Assembly (NCBI GenBank): GCA_963675925.2
Contig: CAXXIB010000004.1
Location: 744,001-808,000 of the forward strand
Source: CAXXOK01 sp963675925
Lineage (GTDB): Bacteria; Bacillota; Clostridia; Christensenellales; Aristaeellaceae
Reading direction: 5' to 3'
DNA length: 64,000 nt
How positions within the stretch are numbered: position 1 is the first letter of the stretch; each line of letters begins with the position of its first letter. Shown here in pieces: positions 35,138-44,155 of this stretch. A model generated the notes under the pieces. The model saw nothing but the letters and a program-made list of their open reading frames with translations. It ran no database searches and was not told the DNA's origin. Made by a program: the position numbers and the translations under genes.

Positions 35138-37060
35138 TTACTGCGCGGATTTGATTTTGTTGATCAACCCGCCTGCGAGGATCATCGCCTGCTGCCGGGG
35201 GCTGAGGGCAAGCTCGGTATTGATCGTGATGCCCTTGGTATGGTTGATAACGGGAATGATGGCCGTGCCCTCTTTCACCTTTTGCCGGACATCGGCAATC
35301 TCTATCTCATCATTCACATCGAAACGATCATAATCAGCCTCGTTTTGGAAGGTCAGCGGCAGGATGCCGTTGTTAATCAGATTGTCCTTATGGATGCGGG
35401 CAAAGGACTTGGCAATCACGCCCCGGATTTTCAGGTACAGCGGAACCAGCGCCGCGTGCTCGCGGCTGGAGCCCTGGCCGTAGTTCTGCCCAGCAATTAG
35501 GAACCCGCCGCCTGCCGCCTTGGCACGTGCGGGGAAGGTTTCGTCCACCGGAGTCAGGCAGTAATCCGACAGCTTGGGAATGTTGGAACGGAAGGGCAGA
35601 AGCTTGGAATCGCTGGGCATGATGTGGTCGGTGGTGATATTGTCTTCCATCTTCAAAAGCGCTTTGCCCGTCAGGCTTTCGGCCAGGGCTTCGGCCTTGG
35701 GGAAAGGCTGGATGTTCGGGCCACGAACGACCTCTACCTCCTCACCGGCCGGGGCAGGCGGGAGTATCAGGTTGTCGTTATATAGGAAGGTTTCGGGCAT
35801 GTCGACCGTCAAATCAACGGTCAGCGAGCGCGGGTCGGTCAGGATGCCGGTCAGTGCGCTGGCGGCAGCCGTTTCGCAGGAGGACAGGTAAATGCCCGCC
35901 GATTTGGTACCGCTGCGGCCAAAGAAGTTACGGTTGTTGGTGCGCAGGCTGACAGCGCCCGTGCGCGGGCTTTGCCCCATGCCGATGCAGAACCCGCAGG
36001 CCGTTTCGTTGATCCGCGCACCGGCTTGAATCATATCATTCAGCGCACCGTTTTTCGCCAGCATGCCCAGCACCTGACGTGAGCCGGGCGCGATGATCAG
36101 GCTGACACTGGGATGCACGGTCTTGCCCTGCAGGATTTTTGCTACGCGCATCATATCCAGATAGCTTGAATTGGTGCACGAGCCGATACAGACCTGGTCG
36201 ACCGCAATGGGCCCGGTTTCTTCCACGGTTTGCACATTATCGGGCATATGGGGGAGCGCCACCAGCGGCTGGAGTGCGGACAGGTCGATTTTGATGACCT
36301 CATCGTATGTTGCATCATCAGAGGGCAGCATTTCTACATAGTCCTGCTCGCGCCCCTGCGCAGCCATGAACTGCTTGGCGTTTTCATCGGCGGGGAAAAT
36401 GCTGGTCGTTGCGCCCAGCTCCGCGCCCATGTTGGTGATGGTGGCGCGCTCAGGGATGGACAGGGTTTTCACGCCCTCGCCCGTGTACTCCATCACCTTG
36501 CCCACGCCGCCTTTCACGGTTAAAATGCGCAGCACTTCCAAAATAACATCTTTAGCAGCCACCCCGCGCGAAAGCTTGCCTGTGAGCTGAATGTTGGTCA
36601 CCGACGGGCAGGGGATGGAATACGCCTCGCCGGACATGGCCACCGCCACATCCAGGCCACCCGCGCCGATGGCCAGCATGCCAAGGCCGCCCGCCGTGGG
36701 GGTATGGCTATCCGAGCCCAGAAGGGTTTTACCGGGGACGGCAAAGCGCTCCAAGTGCACCTGATGGCATACGCCGTTGCCGGGCTTGGACAGATATACG
36801 CCGTGCTTTTTGGTCACGGTTTCCAAGTATTTATGATCGTCGGCATTTTCAAAGCCCGACTGAATGGTGTTATGGTCAATATAGGCCACCGACAGCTCCG
36901 TTTTCACGCGCGGAACTTCCATGGCTTCAAATTGCAGATAGGCCATGGTGCCGGTGGAATCCTGTGTCAGGGTCTGGTCGATTTTAATGGCGATCTCTTT
37001 TCCCGCGACCAGCTCGCCCTCAACCAGGTGCTTTTGTAGAATTTGATAGGTTAGATTCAT
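35138..37060 (-). CDS. Aconitate hydratase (clostridial type)
   Basis: 640 residues, interconverts citrate and isocitrate. The ATG at 37058-37060 with AGGAGAC in front gives MNLTYQILQKHLVEGELVAG, the normal start; the open frame upstream is not real. The 4Fe-4S cysteines are in VCIGSCTNSSYLD and ACGFCIGMGQSPRTG. The swivel domain at the C-terminus has GQNYGQGSSREHAALVP. At 640 residues it is shorter than the AcnA/AcnB enzymes and matches the short monomeric type found in Clostridia and related to LeuC/LeuD. No other TCA genes are in the window. Confidence 0.95.
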   Translation of the reverse strand: MNLTYQILQKHLVEGELVAGKEIAIKIDQTLTQDSTGTMAYLQFEAMEVPRVKTELSVAYIDHNTIQSGFENADDHKYLETVTKKHGVYLSKPGNGVCHQVHLERFAVPGKTLLGSDSHTPTAGGLGMLAIGAGGLDVAVAMSGEAYSIPCPSVTNIQLTGKLSRGVAAKDVILEVLRILTVKGGVGKVMEYTGEGVKTLSIPERATITNMGAELGATTSIFPADENAKQFMAAQGREQDYVEMLPSDDATYDEVIKIDLSALQPLVALPHMPDNVQTVEETGPIAVDQVCIGSCTNSSYLDMMRVAKILQGKTVHPSVSLIIAPGSRQVLGMLAKNGALNDMIQAGARINETACGFCIGMGQSPRTGAVSLRTNNRNFFGRSGTKSAGIYLSSCETAAASALTGILTDPRSLTVDLTVDMPETFLYNDNLILPPAPAGEEVEVVRGPNIQPFPKAEALAESLTGKALLKMEDNITTDHIMPSDSKLLPFRSNIPKLSDYCLTPVDETFPARAKAAGGGFLIAGQNYGQGSSREHAALVPLYLKIRGVIAKSFARIHKDNLINNGILPLTFQNEADYDRFDVNDEIEIADVRQKVKEGTAIIPVINHTKGITINTELALSPRQQAMILAGGLINKIKSAQ

Positions 37061-37222
37061 ACTGTCTCCTTTAATATGCGTGATTGCGTTTGGGCTTGCG
37101 CCGTCCTGCCAATGGGTGGTATCTTGCGTTACAAACAAAGAACGCCCATGCCCTGCGGCACGCCGACACAAAACAGACAAGGCCATCTCCTGCGGCTGCC
37201 GCTCCACATCGAACGCACCTTC

Positions 37223-37250
37223 ATCATACCTGCTTAGGGGATAAAGTCAA
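37223..37250 (-). promoter_or_regulatory. Promoter of the aconitase gene
   Basis: Minus strand TTGACT (37245-37250), 16-base spacer, TATGAT (37223-37228); the leader would be about 155 bases long. The gap 37061-37529 otherwise holds the inverted repeat at 37275 and the Nudix promoter, and no gene that I can support. Confidence 0.6.
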
Positions 37251-37274
37251 TGTACCATGCGGGAAAAGTGCACA

Positions 37275-37288
37275 TTGTATACATACAA
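37275..37288. promoter_or_regulatory. Inverted repeat, possible regulator site
   Basis: TTGTATACATACAA: half sites TTGTAT and ATACAA separated by two bases, 25 bases upstream of the aconitase -35 box. The shape fits a GntR-type or other dimeric regulator. The regulator is unknown. Confidence 0.35.
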
Positions 37289-37470
37289 GTTAAATAATTA
37301 ACAATAGGATGTTGGGGTATTGCTGATGCCGTCATGGTGCTGCAACAGGCGCGCTGCTATGATACATCCGGGCAAAGCTGCGCCTACCGTGCTGCCGCTG
37401 AATTGCTTCAATATACCCTGCTCCTCGATGTGCGAACGATGCAAATTCCCCCGCGTTTTATCGGCAGGCG

Positions 37471-37498
37471 TTGTCCTTCCCGCGCCAAGGGGTATACT
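37471..37498 (+). promoter_or_regulatory. Promoter of the Nudix gene
   Basis: TTGTCC (37471-37476), 16-base spacer, TATACT (37493-37498), 31 bases before the ATG at 37530. Confidence 0.6.
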
Positions 37499-37529
37499 AG
37501 GCAAAGCAAACAAGTGGAGGGTTTTACCG

Positions 37530-38048
37530 ATGAAAGAACGCTGGGACGCTTACCTGCCCGATGGCCGCCTGGCCGGACGCACGCTGACGCGCGGTGAGCC
37601 GGTGCCTGCGGGGTTGTATCACATCGTCGCCGATGTGCTGGTCAAGCATGCGGATGGGGACTACCTAGTGATGCAGCGGGATTTCCGCAAGGAAGGCTAC
37701 CCCGGCAAGTTTGAAGCCGGTGCCAGCGGCGCGATTTTGCAGGGCGAGAGCCCCTGTGAGGGTGCGCTACGCGAGCTGCGGGAGGAAACCGGAATTTTGG
37801 CCGACGCCCTCACCTTTCTGTTTGCCGCCAGTGACCTGCAACAAACCCTGTACTTCAGCTACCTCTGCCTGACGGACTGCGACAAGCAATCCATCACTCT
37901 GCAGGAAGGCGAAACCATATCCTACCACTGGCTTTCGGCGGATGACTTCTTTGCGTTTATCCACACCGATGATTTTGCCTCCGGCCCGCTTACGCGCTGG
38001 GCACCGTACTGGGATATGGTCAAAGCCTTTCCCCGTGTGAATGCATAA
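37530..38048 (+). CDS. Nudix hydrolase, Idi/YfcD-like
   Basis: 172 residues. The ATG at 37530 with GTGGAGGG upstream gives MKERWDAYLPDGRLAGRTLT, the usual start for this subgroup. The full Nudix box GAILQGESPCEGALRELREE, followed by TGI, matches GX5EX7REUXEEXGU with every key residue. The layout (DVLVKHADGDYLVMQRDFRK before the box) resembles IPP-isomerase-like Nudix enzymes. The substrate is a nucleoside diphosphate derivative by family, otherwise unknown. Confidence 0.92.
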   Translation: MKERWDAYLPDGRLAGRTLTRGEPVPAGLYHIVADVLVKHADGDYLVMQRDFRKEGYPGKFEAGASGAILQGESPCEGALRELREETGILADALTFLFAASDLQQTLYFSYLCLTDCDKQSITLQEGETISYHWLSADDFFAFIHTDDFASGPLTRWAPYWDMVKAFPRVNA

Positions 38049-38079
38049 GAAACAACGCGAAACCGGTTTCCACCCTCTC

Positions 38080-38108
38080 TTGAATGCAATAGTGCCTTGT
38101 GCTATACT
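38080..38108 (+). promoter_or_regulatory. Promoter of pfkA
   Basis: TTGAAT (38080-38085), 17-base spacer, TATACT (38103-38108), 51 bases before the ATG at 38160. Confidence 0.75.
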
Positions 38109-38159
38109 CAATTTTGGATACCATGCCATATTTTCCACAATTACGAAGGAGATTGGACT

Positions 38160-39293
38160 ATGAGTAAGACCTTCGGCGTCCTCACCAGCGGCGGCGACAG
38201 CCCCGGCATGAATGCTGCCGTTGTCAGCGTAGCCCGTTTTGCCGAGCAGAACGGCGTTGAACTGATGGGCATCCGGCGCGGCTATAACGGCCTTTTGGGT
38301 AAAAGCGAAAATGAGCTCAACGACATCCGCAAGCTGCGTTCCGAAACCGTGCTGGATATTCTGGATATGCGCGGCACCTACCTGCGCACAGCCCGGTGCG
38401 AAGAGTTTAAACGGCCTGATGTGCTGGACAAGGTCGCCGACGACCTGAAACATAAATACCATATCGACGGGCTGGTCATCATCGGCGGGGACGGCAGCTA
38501 TAAAGGCGCGCTGGACCTGTGCAAGCGCGGCATTCCGTGCGTGGGCATCCCCGGCACGATTGATAACGACCTGCCCTATACCGAAGCCACCCTGGGCTAC
38601 GACACAGCCGTGAATGTATGCGTGGAATCCGTACGCTCCATCCGCGCCACCAGCCGCAGCCACGACAGACCCCATGTGGTCGAGGTCATGGGCCGCTACT
38701 GCGGGGATATTGCCATGCGCACGGCCATTTCCACCGGGGCCGAGTTTGTAATCGTGCCTGAAATGAAATGGGATCTGCGCGATGTGATCAAGCGCTTGAA
38801 AGAGCAAATTGCAAACGGCAATCGCCGCGCCACGGTCATCATCTGCGAGCATGCCTGGGAAAACGGCAACATGGCCGATTACCCCTGGCGTGAAGTTCTA
38901 TGTGAAAACGACAAGTGCGTGCACGAGGATACCCCCTTCTCCTCGGAAGCCCTGGCCCGCGTGCTGCGCTACGAATGCGATATCGAAGCCCGCTCTACCG
39001 TAATCGGCTATACCCAGCGCGGCGCCATTCCCACGGCGTACGACTCTGCCTTTGCGTTTGAAGCCGGCCGCATGGCGGTGGACCTGCTTTTAAACGAAAC
39101 CCCGCCCGAGAACGACGGCTTTGCCATTGGCGTACGCGACGGGCGCGTGTTCCACAGCTCGCTGCACCGCGCAGCCATGAAAATGGACGCCCGTCCGTTT
39201 AACGAAGAGCTGTACCGCACCGTGAACAACCTGCCTTACCTGCCCCGCGAAGATGACCTGATTTTGGTCGCGGCCCGCAACGTAAAAAAATGA
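38160..39293 (+). CDS. pfkA: 6-phosphofructokinase
   Basis: 377 residues from the ATG at 38160 behind AAGGAG. Phosphorylates fructose 6-phosphate in glycolysis. GVLTSGGDSPGMNAAV at the start, VIIGGDGSYKGA, and GIPGTIDNDLPYTEATLGYD with the catalytic Asp. The Gly in PGTIDND (instead of Lys) points to ATP rather than pyrophosphate as donor. It is about 55 residues longer than classic bacterial PfkA and fits the longer group III-like clade. The next gene starts inside its stop codon (ATGA). Confidence 0.94.
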   Translation: MSKTFGVLTSGGDSPGMNAAVVSVARFAEQNGVELMGIRRGYNGLLGKSENELNDIRKLRSETVLDILDMRGTYLRTARCEEFKRPDVLDKVADDLKHKYHIDGLVIIGGDGSYKGALDLCKRGIPCVGIPGTIDNDLPYTEATLGYDTAVNVCVESVRSIRATSRSHDRPHVVEVMGRYCGDIAMRTAISTGAEFVIVPEMKWDLRDVIKRLKEQIANGNRRATVIICEHAWENGNMADYPWREVLCENDKCVHEDTPFSSEALARVLRYECDIEARSTVIGYTQRGAIPTAYDSAFAFEAGRMAVDLLLNETPPENDGFAIGVRDGRVFHSSLHRAAMKMDARPFNEELYRTVNNLPYLPREDDLILVAARNVKK

Positions 39294-39982
39294 GCAAACG
39301 CATTTCGCTATTGCTTTGTGATGTAGACAATACGATTTTTGATTTTCGCAGCGCCGAGCGCGCGGCCTATGCCGCCGTTACGGCGCGCTTTTCATTGCCG
39401 GAGGACGAGGAACTGTACTTGTTGTACAAAGCCATTAACACCGCCCACTGGCAAAAGCTGGACCGGGGCGAAACCACCCAGGCCAAGCTGCGGCTGGACC
39501 GCTTTTCAGATTTTATGGCCGCCCAGGGCGTGGAGGATGCCGATATCCCGGCCATGAGCGCATACTTTGTGGAAATGCTGGGAAAGCAAAACATCCCGGT
39601 AACCGGCGCCGAGGCCTTTCTGGAGCGCATGTCTGCGCGCATGCCTGTGTGTTTTGTCACTAACGGCTTTGCTGCCGTACAGAAATCGCGCATAGAAACG
39701 TCCCCCCTGCGCCGCTATGTCAGCGATGTGCTGATTTCCGAAGAGTTTGAACACGCCAAGCCGCACCCGCAAATGCTGCTGGAGGCCATGCGGCGCAGCG
39801 GCATAACCGACCCGGCACAGGTTGTGATGATCGGCGACAACGAAAACACCGATATCCATGCCGCCAAAGCCGCCGGAACACACAGTATTTTGTTTTTGTG
39901 GGGCACACAGCCGCCCGCCAGCACGCAGGCGGATTTCGTAACCGATTCGCTAAACGACGCAGCCGACTGGATCCTCTCCTAA
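39290..39982 (+). CDS. HAD-family hydrolase, YjjG-like
   Basis: 230 residues. Motif I LLLCDVDNTIFDF (catalytic Asp pair), motif II CFVTNGFAAVQ, motif III lysine in FEHAKPHPQMLL, motif IV VMIGDNENTDIHAAKAAG. The helical cap between residues 16 and 90 is of the YjjG/YfnB type, which in E. coli is a pyrimidine nucleotidase with house-cleaning function. The 4-base overlap with pfkA suggests coupling. The substrate in this organism is inference. Confidence 0.9.
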   Translation: MSKRISLLLCDVDNTIFDFRSAERAAYAAVTARFSLPEDEELYLLYKAINTAHWQKLDRGETTQAKLRLDRFSDFMAAQGVEDADIPAMSAYFVEMLGKQNIPVTGAEAFLERMSARMPVCFVTNGFAAVQKSRIETSPLRRYVSDVLISEEFEHAKPHPQMLLEAMRRSGITDPAQVVMIGDNENTDIHAAKAAGTHSILFLWGTQPPASTQADFVTDSLNDAADWILS

Positions 39983-40022
39983 CCCTGCTTATATCTACGC
40001 ATTTTGCACTGACCAGATTAGA

Positions 40023-40694
40023 TTAGCTGACAATTTTTCCGTCCGCAATGGTAATCACACGGTCGCAGGCCTCTGCAACAAACGCTTCGTGCGTAACGAT
40101 GATCACTGTGTTTCCCTGGGCATGCAGTTCTTTGAAAATATCGATGATTTTGACGGCGTTTTGGTGATCCAACGCGCCTGTCGGCTCATCTGCCAGGATT
40201 ATATCCGGTTTGTTCACCAGCGCGCGTGCGATAGCAACGCGCTGTTTTTCACCCCCGGATAGCTTCGACACCCGCTGTTTTGCAAGTTTCTCAATGCCAA
40301 GCCGCCGCAGCTGTTCCCTGGCCAGTCCATCAATGGACAAAAACGGGGTTTTGGAAAACAGCAGCGGAATGCCCACGTTTTGCAGCGCATTATCTTCTTC
40401 AACCAGGGCAAAATGCTGCATAACAAAGCCGATCTGCTTGTTGCGAATCCTTGCCAGTTGGGCGGCGGACTTAGTTTTCATATCCTCGCCCTCCAGCAGG
40501 TATCTGCCCTTAGTGGGTGTATCCAGGCAGCCCAGTATTTGCAGCAGTGTGGACTTGCCCGCCCCGGACGAGCCTTTGATGGCAACCATTTCATTTCTGC
40601 CTATGCTCAGGTCAACGCCGTTTAGCGCGTTGACCACTGCACCGCCCCGGATAGCCGCATAGGTTTTTTCGATTCCCGTCATTTCAATCAACAT
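40023..40694 (-). CDS. ABC transporter ATPase (MacB/LolD type)
   Basis: 223 residues. Walker A GSSGAGKSTLL, Q-loop FVMQHFALVEE, signature LSGGEKQRVAIARAL, Walker B IILADEPTGALD, switch His in IIVTHEAF. It works with the two permeases upstream; the three genes (43002 to 40023) lie 10 and 18 bases apart and form one operon. The set resembles MacB-like systems for peptide or lantibiotic export or resistance, but no two-component system or peptide gene is next to it. Confidence 0.93.
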   Translation of the reverse strand: MLIEMTGIEKTYAAIRGGAVVNALNGVDLSIGRNEMVAIKGSSGAGKSTLLQILGCLDTPTKGRYLLEGEDMKTKSAAQLARIRNKQIGFVMQHFALVEEDNALQNVGIPLLFSKTPFLSIDGLAREQLRRLGIEKLAKQRVSKLSGGEKQRVAIARALVNKPDIILADEPTGALDHQNAVKIIDIFKELHAQGNTVIIVTHEAFVAEACDRVITIADGKIVS

Positions 40695-40704
40695 GGCCGT
40701 ATCC

Positions 40705-41883
40705 TCACTCTCCCTGCTGCAGGTTTTTCAACGAGTCCGCTATATCGCTGCGCATGAGCTTGATTAAAAATCCCGCTTTCACGCCGATAAATACCACGAT
40801 GATATAGGCAAACGCAAGGCCGTAAAACATCCGCGCGCGTTCCGGCGTCATCCACTCCAGCATCAGCAGCCCATATTGACCCATCAGCAGGCTCAGCGCC
40901 ATGGTAATCAGGATCAGCACAAGCGTCCGGAACAGTTCAATCGCCGCGCCCCTGCGCCAGTTCATCCCCAGCAGGTAGTAAACGGTGAAATATCTGCGGT
41001 TTCGCAGGCTCTGTATCACTTCGTTGCTCAGCACGGCGGTGGCCGCCAGCAAGAAAAACACCACGAAGAAGATCAGCCCGCCACCGATCATGGTTCTCGT
41101 ATTTCGCTCATAGGTCGCCATCAGTGAACGCATGGGGATCACTTCGCCGTACTTGCGCCATGCGTCCATCGCCGCCGCTTTATCGTCCTCCCCGGCCCCG
41201 CTTCTGAGCGCAACGAACAGCGGCTCCTGCGCATGGATGGCCTCCGGCCGCAGCAATACGGTGGTGTCTCCAAAGTCTTTATCCCGCATCATGACCACCG
41301 CGCGTTGTTCAATAATCATATCCGCGGCAAAATCAGCCGCGCCTGCCCCGCCAGACGGAAACAAGTACTGCACGGGCTTGGCAAGCACGCCGGTTACCAT
41401 CAGGGTCACTTGTTTCCCACCCGGCAAAGTCAGCGCCGTTGTATCGCCCAGCACAAACCCCGTATCCGGCGAAACCACTACCGGTATCGTGCCACCGTCT
41501 GCCGGCGGACTAGCCGTTAGCCACACACCGCTTTGCAGCCGGGGCGTATAGCGGGTATAGATGCCTTCGTTGTATACAGCCAGATTGCAGTTTCTGTTAT
41601 TACATTGCACGTTGCTTATATATGTGCGGCCAACGGCTTCAACCATGTCTGATTTCTGTATGACTGTGGCAGCCTCCGCCGCATCGTAGTAGTCAAATAC
41701 GTTGACAACCACCATGTCCTTCACGGGCAGCTCCTTCAGGGCTTGCATATTATCCACATGATCGGTAATAAACACAAACAGCTGGGCAAGCATCGTAATG
41801 GAAAGCAAAATAATGAGCACCAAAATCAAATTCGCCAGCTTGCGCTTCCAAAGCAGCTTGAGCGCGATATACAGTGTTTTCAT
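40705..41883 (-). CDS. FtsX-like ABC permease
   Basis: 392 residues, one membrane segment near the N-terminus (about 14-36), a large outside domain (about 40-270) and three segments at the C-terminus (about 275-375). This is the FtsX/MacB permease topology. The outside domain contains a Cys pair, NVQCNNRNCNLA, that could form a disulfide. Partner of the ATPase at 40023-40694. Confidence 0.85.
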   Translation of the reverse strand: MKTLYIALKLLWKRKLANLILVLIILLSITMLAQLFVFITDHVDNMQALKELPVKDMVVVNVFDYYDAAEAATVIQKSDMVEAVGRTYISNVQCNNRNCNLAVYNEGIYTRYTPRLQSGVWLTASPPADGGTIPVVVSPDTGFVLGDTTALTLPGGKQVTLMVTGVLAKPVQYLFPSGGAGAADFAADMIIEQRAVVMMRDKDFGDTTVLLRPEAIHAQEPLFVALRSGAGEDDKAAAMDAWRKYGEVIPMRSLMATYERNTRTMIGGGLIFFVVFFLLAATAVLSNEVIQSLRNRRYFTVYYLLGMNWRRGAAIELFRTLVLILITMALSLLMGQYGLLMLEWMTPERARMFYGLAFAYIIVVFIGVKAGFLIKLMRSDIADSLKNLQQGE

Positions 41884-41901
41884 GCGTTTGCTCTCCTTCC
41901 T

Positions 41902-43002
41902 TTATTTTTGGAGGATTTCGTTGCCCAGCACAACGGGAAGCGCCCTGATGTTGACCGTTATCAGTGAAAAGGCCAGCGCTCCCAAATAAATGACGACATA
42001 GTCCGCTAGCGGCAGCAGGGAAACCAGCCCTGCCGGCGTCAGTTTTGTAATGCCGTAAATCAGCAAGCAGGCACAGGCATAGCTGCCTGTGACCAGAAAC
42101 CACACATTCATGGATAAAAAGAATACAATTTGCCAGCGTCTGGCGCCGCAAATTCTATAAATTGTATAGCGTGCAAGCTCAGCCCTGAGCCAATACACCA
42201 GCACGCTGACAATGCTGAGCAGCGACACCGCAAGGATCAGCGCATACTGCGCCGTAGCGCTGATATAACTGCTGACGGCGCTGGTACTCCCTTCTTTGGG
42301 CAGCGAGAGTTTTGTCAGGGAATCATAGGGCTGTAATAGGCCGGATAAATGCGCTCGCTGCTCCCCGGAAAGCGGCGTGGAAAACACCACGCGCAGCTGC
42401 GTTGGTGCCAGGCCAAGCTGCAAATAGCGTTGCAGCGTAAGCGTAAGCGACGTTGGCAAGCTGCTTGTTTCATAGCGCGATTCCTCATCAAATGACACAT
42501 CCCAGTCATGATAGTTGCCGATGGCGCGCAGCGGCGTATTGTGTATCACAATTCCCATATCCCATATGCTGCCAAGCTGCTCTTTGGATAGCTGCCGCAG
42601 GTACTCCATGCCAAGCAACACAACCGGCGCACCGGTTTCCATTTCCTCTGTACTGAAAAACCGGCCATATGGCGTGTACCAAACATCCGGCTGCCATTCC
42701 CTATCCCAGCTAACGCCCGCGTACGTTGCATCGGATAGGGTGGCAATCCCCATACGCGGAAGCGCCGCGTCGCTTTTCAGTTGTGAGTATATCGTTTTCA
42801 GTGTCTGCGGATCGTCGCTGGCGATATACAGTGTTTGCGTTTCCTGTGTTAGTTCAGTACTGACCGTATAAGCGTAATACCCCTTCTCCTGCAAAAACAG
42901 AAAGCTGACAAATGCGCACACCAAACAAAGGCAGGATAAGACCAGAAAGCCTTTGTGTTTTCGGCATAGTTGCAGGAAATTTGTAAGCGCTTGACGCATC
43001 AT
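41902..43002 (-). CDS. FtsX-like ABC permease, second subunit
   Basis: 366 residues from the ATG at 43000-43002 (RBS GGAG); the frame is open further upstream, but that part overlaps the low-complexity 5' region. Topology as in its partner: N-terminal segment (about 15-37, GFLVLSCLCLVCAFVSFLFL), large outside domain, three C-terminal segments. The C-terminus is shorter in loops than in the 392-residue partner. The two may form a heterodimer. Confidence 0.8.
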   Translation of the reverse strand: MMRQALTNFLQLCRKHKGFLVLSCLCLVCAFVSFLFLQEKGYYAYTVSTELTQETQTLYIASDDPQTLKTIYSQLKSDAALPRMGIATLSDATYAGVSWDREWQPDVWYTPYGRFFSTEEMETGAPVVLLGMEYLRQLSKEQLGSIWDMGIVIHNTPLRAIGNYHDWDVSFDEESRYETSSLPTSLTLTLQRYLQLGLAPTQLRVVFSTPLSGEQRAHLSGLLQPYDSLTKLSLPKEGSTSAVSSYISATAQYALILAVSLLSIVSVLVYWLRAELARYTIYRICGARRWQIVFFLSMNVWFLVTGSYACACLLIYGITKLTPAGLVSLLPLADYVVIYLGALAFSLITVNIRALPVVLGNEILQK

Positions 43003-43161
43003 AGGCAATACTCCTGATATACACATGTAAATACCTGACAGAAACCTTATGTAGTATTCTACGCTATTTGTCGGAAATAGCAACGCTTTTTTTGAGCCCA
43101 CGCTGCAAAGCGGCGGGCTGGGGAAACGGCTGACTGTCTACCATAAGTATACGATGCGCTG

Positions 43162-43191
43162 TTGACATCCCCTTCCCAGATTGAGTACAAT
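43162..43191 (+). promoter_or_regulatory. Promoter of the frr operon
   Basis: Perfect -35 TTGACA (43162-43167), 18-base spacer, TACAAT (43186-43191), 32 bases before frr. Confidence 0.8.
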
Positions 43192-43223
43192 GAACGAAAC
43201 AACCCCGGAAAGGTGGATAAATT

Positions 43224-43781
43224 ATGTATCGTGAAGTCATTGACACTGCCAAGGATAAAATGCAGAAAACCATCCATGTTTTTCAGTCCGAGCTTCGCTC
43301 CATCCGTGCCGGCCGGGCCAACCCGCAGCTATTGGACCGGGTGATGGTGGACTACTACGGCTCGCCCACACCGCTGACGCAGATGGGCAACGTATCCGCG
43401 CCCGAGCCGCGCATGCTGGTGGTCAACGTTTGGGATCAGTCGGCCCTGGCCCTGGTGGAAAAGGCCATTCTGAAGTCGGACCTGGGTTTTAATCCTTCAA
43501 ACGACGGCAAGGTGATTCGCCTGGTCGTGCCGGAGCTCACCGAGGAGCGCCGCAAGGATCTGACCAAGCTCGTGGGCAAAACGCTGGAAGAGGCCAAAGT
43601 GGCCATCCGCGCCATCCGCCGCGATGCCATGGATCACGTGAAAAAGCAGCAAAAGGATTCCGAGATCACCGAAGACGATCTGTCGTATGCCGAGAAAAAG
43701 ATTCAGGACGCGACCGACGTGGCCGTAAAAGAGCTGGATGAACTTGCTGCCGCTAAAGACAAGGAAATCTTGGAAGTTTGA
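43224..43781 (+). CDS. frr: Ribosome recycling factor
   Basis: 185 residues, the normal length. Frees ribosomes from mRNA after termination, together with EF-G. Family marks: FQSELRSIRAGRANPQLLDRV, VDYYGSPTPLTQMGNVSAPEPR, SDLGFNPSNDGKVIRL and PELTEERRKDLTKLV. First gene of frr-unknown-uppS-cdsA-LCP. pyrH and tsf, which often precede frr, are not here. Confidence 0.97.
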   Translation: MYREVIDTAKDKMQKTIHVFQSELRSIRAGRANPQLLDRVMVDYYGSPTPLTQMGNVSAPEPRMLVVNVWDQSALALVEKAILKSDLGFNPSNDGKVIRLVVPELTEERRKDLTKLVGKTLEEAKVAIRAIRRDAMDHVKKQQKDSEITEDDLSYAEKKIQDATDVAVKELDELAAAKDKEILEV

Positions 43782-44155
43782 ACAAGCCCTTTGATCATCT
43801 CCTGGGTCTTAACGCAAAGGATGCACTGGCGATACTTAAAAGCGCCGGCATCTTTGATGTGCGCGTAACCTTCACGACCGCGCCCGCTCCTTTGCGCGCC
43901 AAAGCCGCAGCGGAGGATGAACCCGCCGCAGCGCAAAGCGCACTGGCGGGCATGGCCAAACAGTTTACCGTAGCAGACGATGAGGAAACCCCAGCCCCCT
44001 TCGACCCGCTGCTGGAGCCGGAACTCACCGATGGACTGCTGACCGAGGCACGCGTAATCGGCGTACGGGACGACGGCAGGCAACTGCTGGTGTCGCGTTT
44101 TCGCCTGTCGCCAAAACCAAGCGACGAGGAAACGACGAAAGAGGTCCTACCATGA
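43778..44155 (+). CDS. Small unknown protein between frr and uppS
   Basis: 125 residues from a TTG that overlaps the frr stop by 4 bases; its own stop overlaps the uppS start by 4 bases. Two couplings in a row make it very likely a real gene. Sequence: a folded start (NKPFDHLLGLNAKDALAILK), an Ala/Pro/Glu-rich acidic middle (about 36-80) and a beta-like end DDGRQLLVSRFRLSPK. No membrane segment and no domain that I recognise. The residues after the TTG resemble no family known to me. Confidence 0.75.
   Translation: MNKPFDHLLGLNAKDALAILKSAGIFDVRVTFTTAPAPLRAKAAAEDEPAAAQSALAGMAKQFTVADDEETPAPFDPLLEPELTDGLLTEARVIGVRDDGRQLLVSRFRLSPKPSDEETTKEVLP

Noticed and set aside
38131..38139. TTTTCCACA upstream of pfkA as a DnaA box
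   Set aside because: Single isolated near-match; expected by chance in 64 kb.
43634..43645. CACGTGAA inside frr as a third parS site
   Set aside because: Only the core CACGTGAA matches; the outer bases of the palindrome are wrong (ATCACGTGAAAA).
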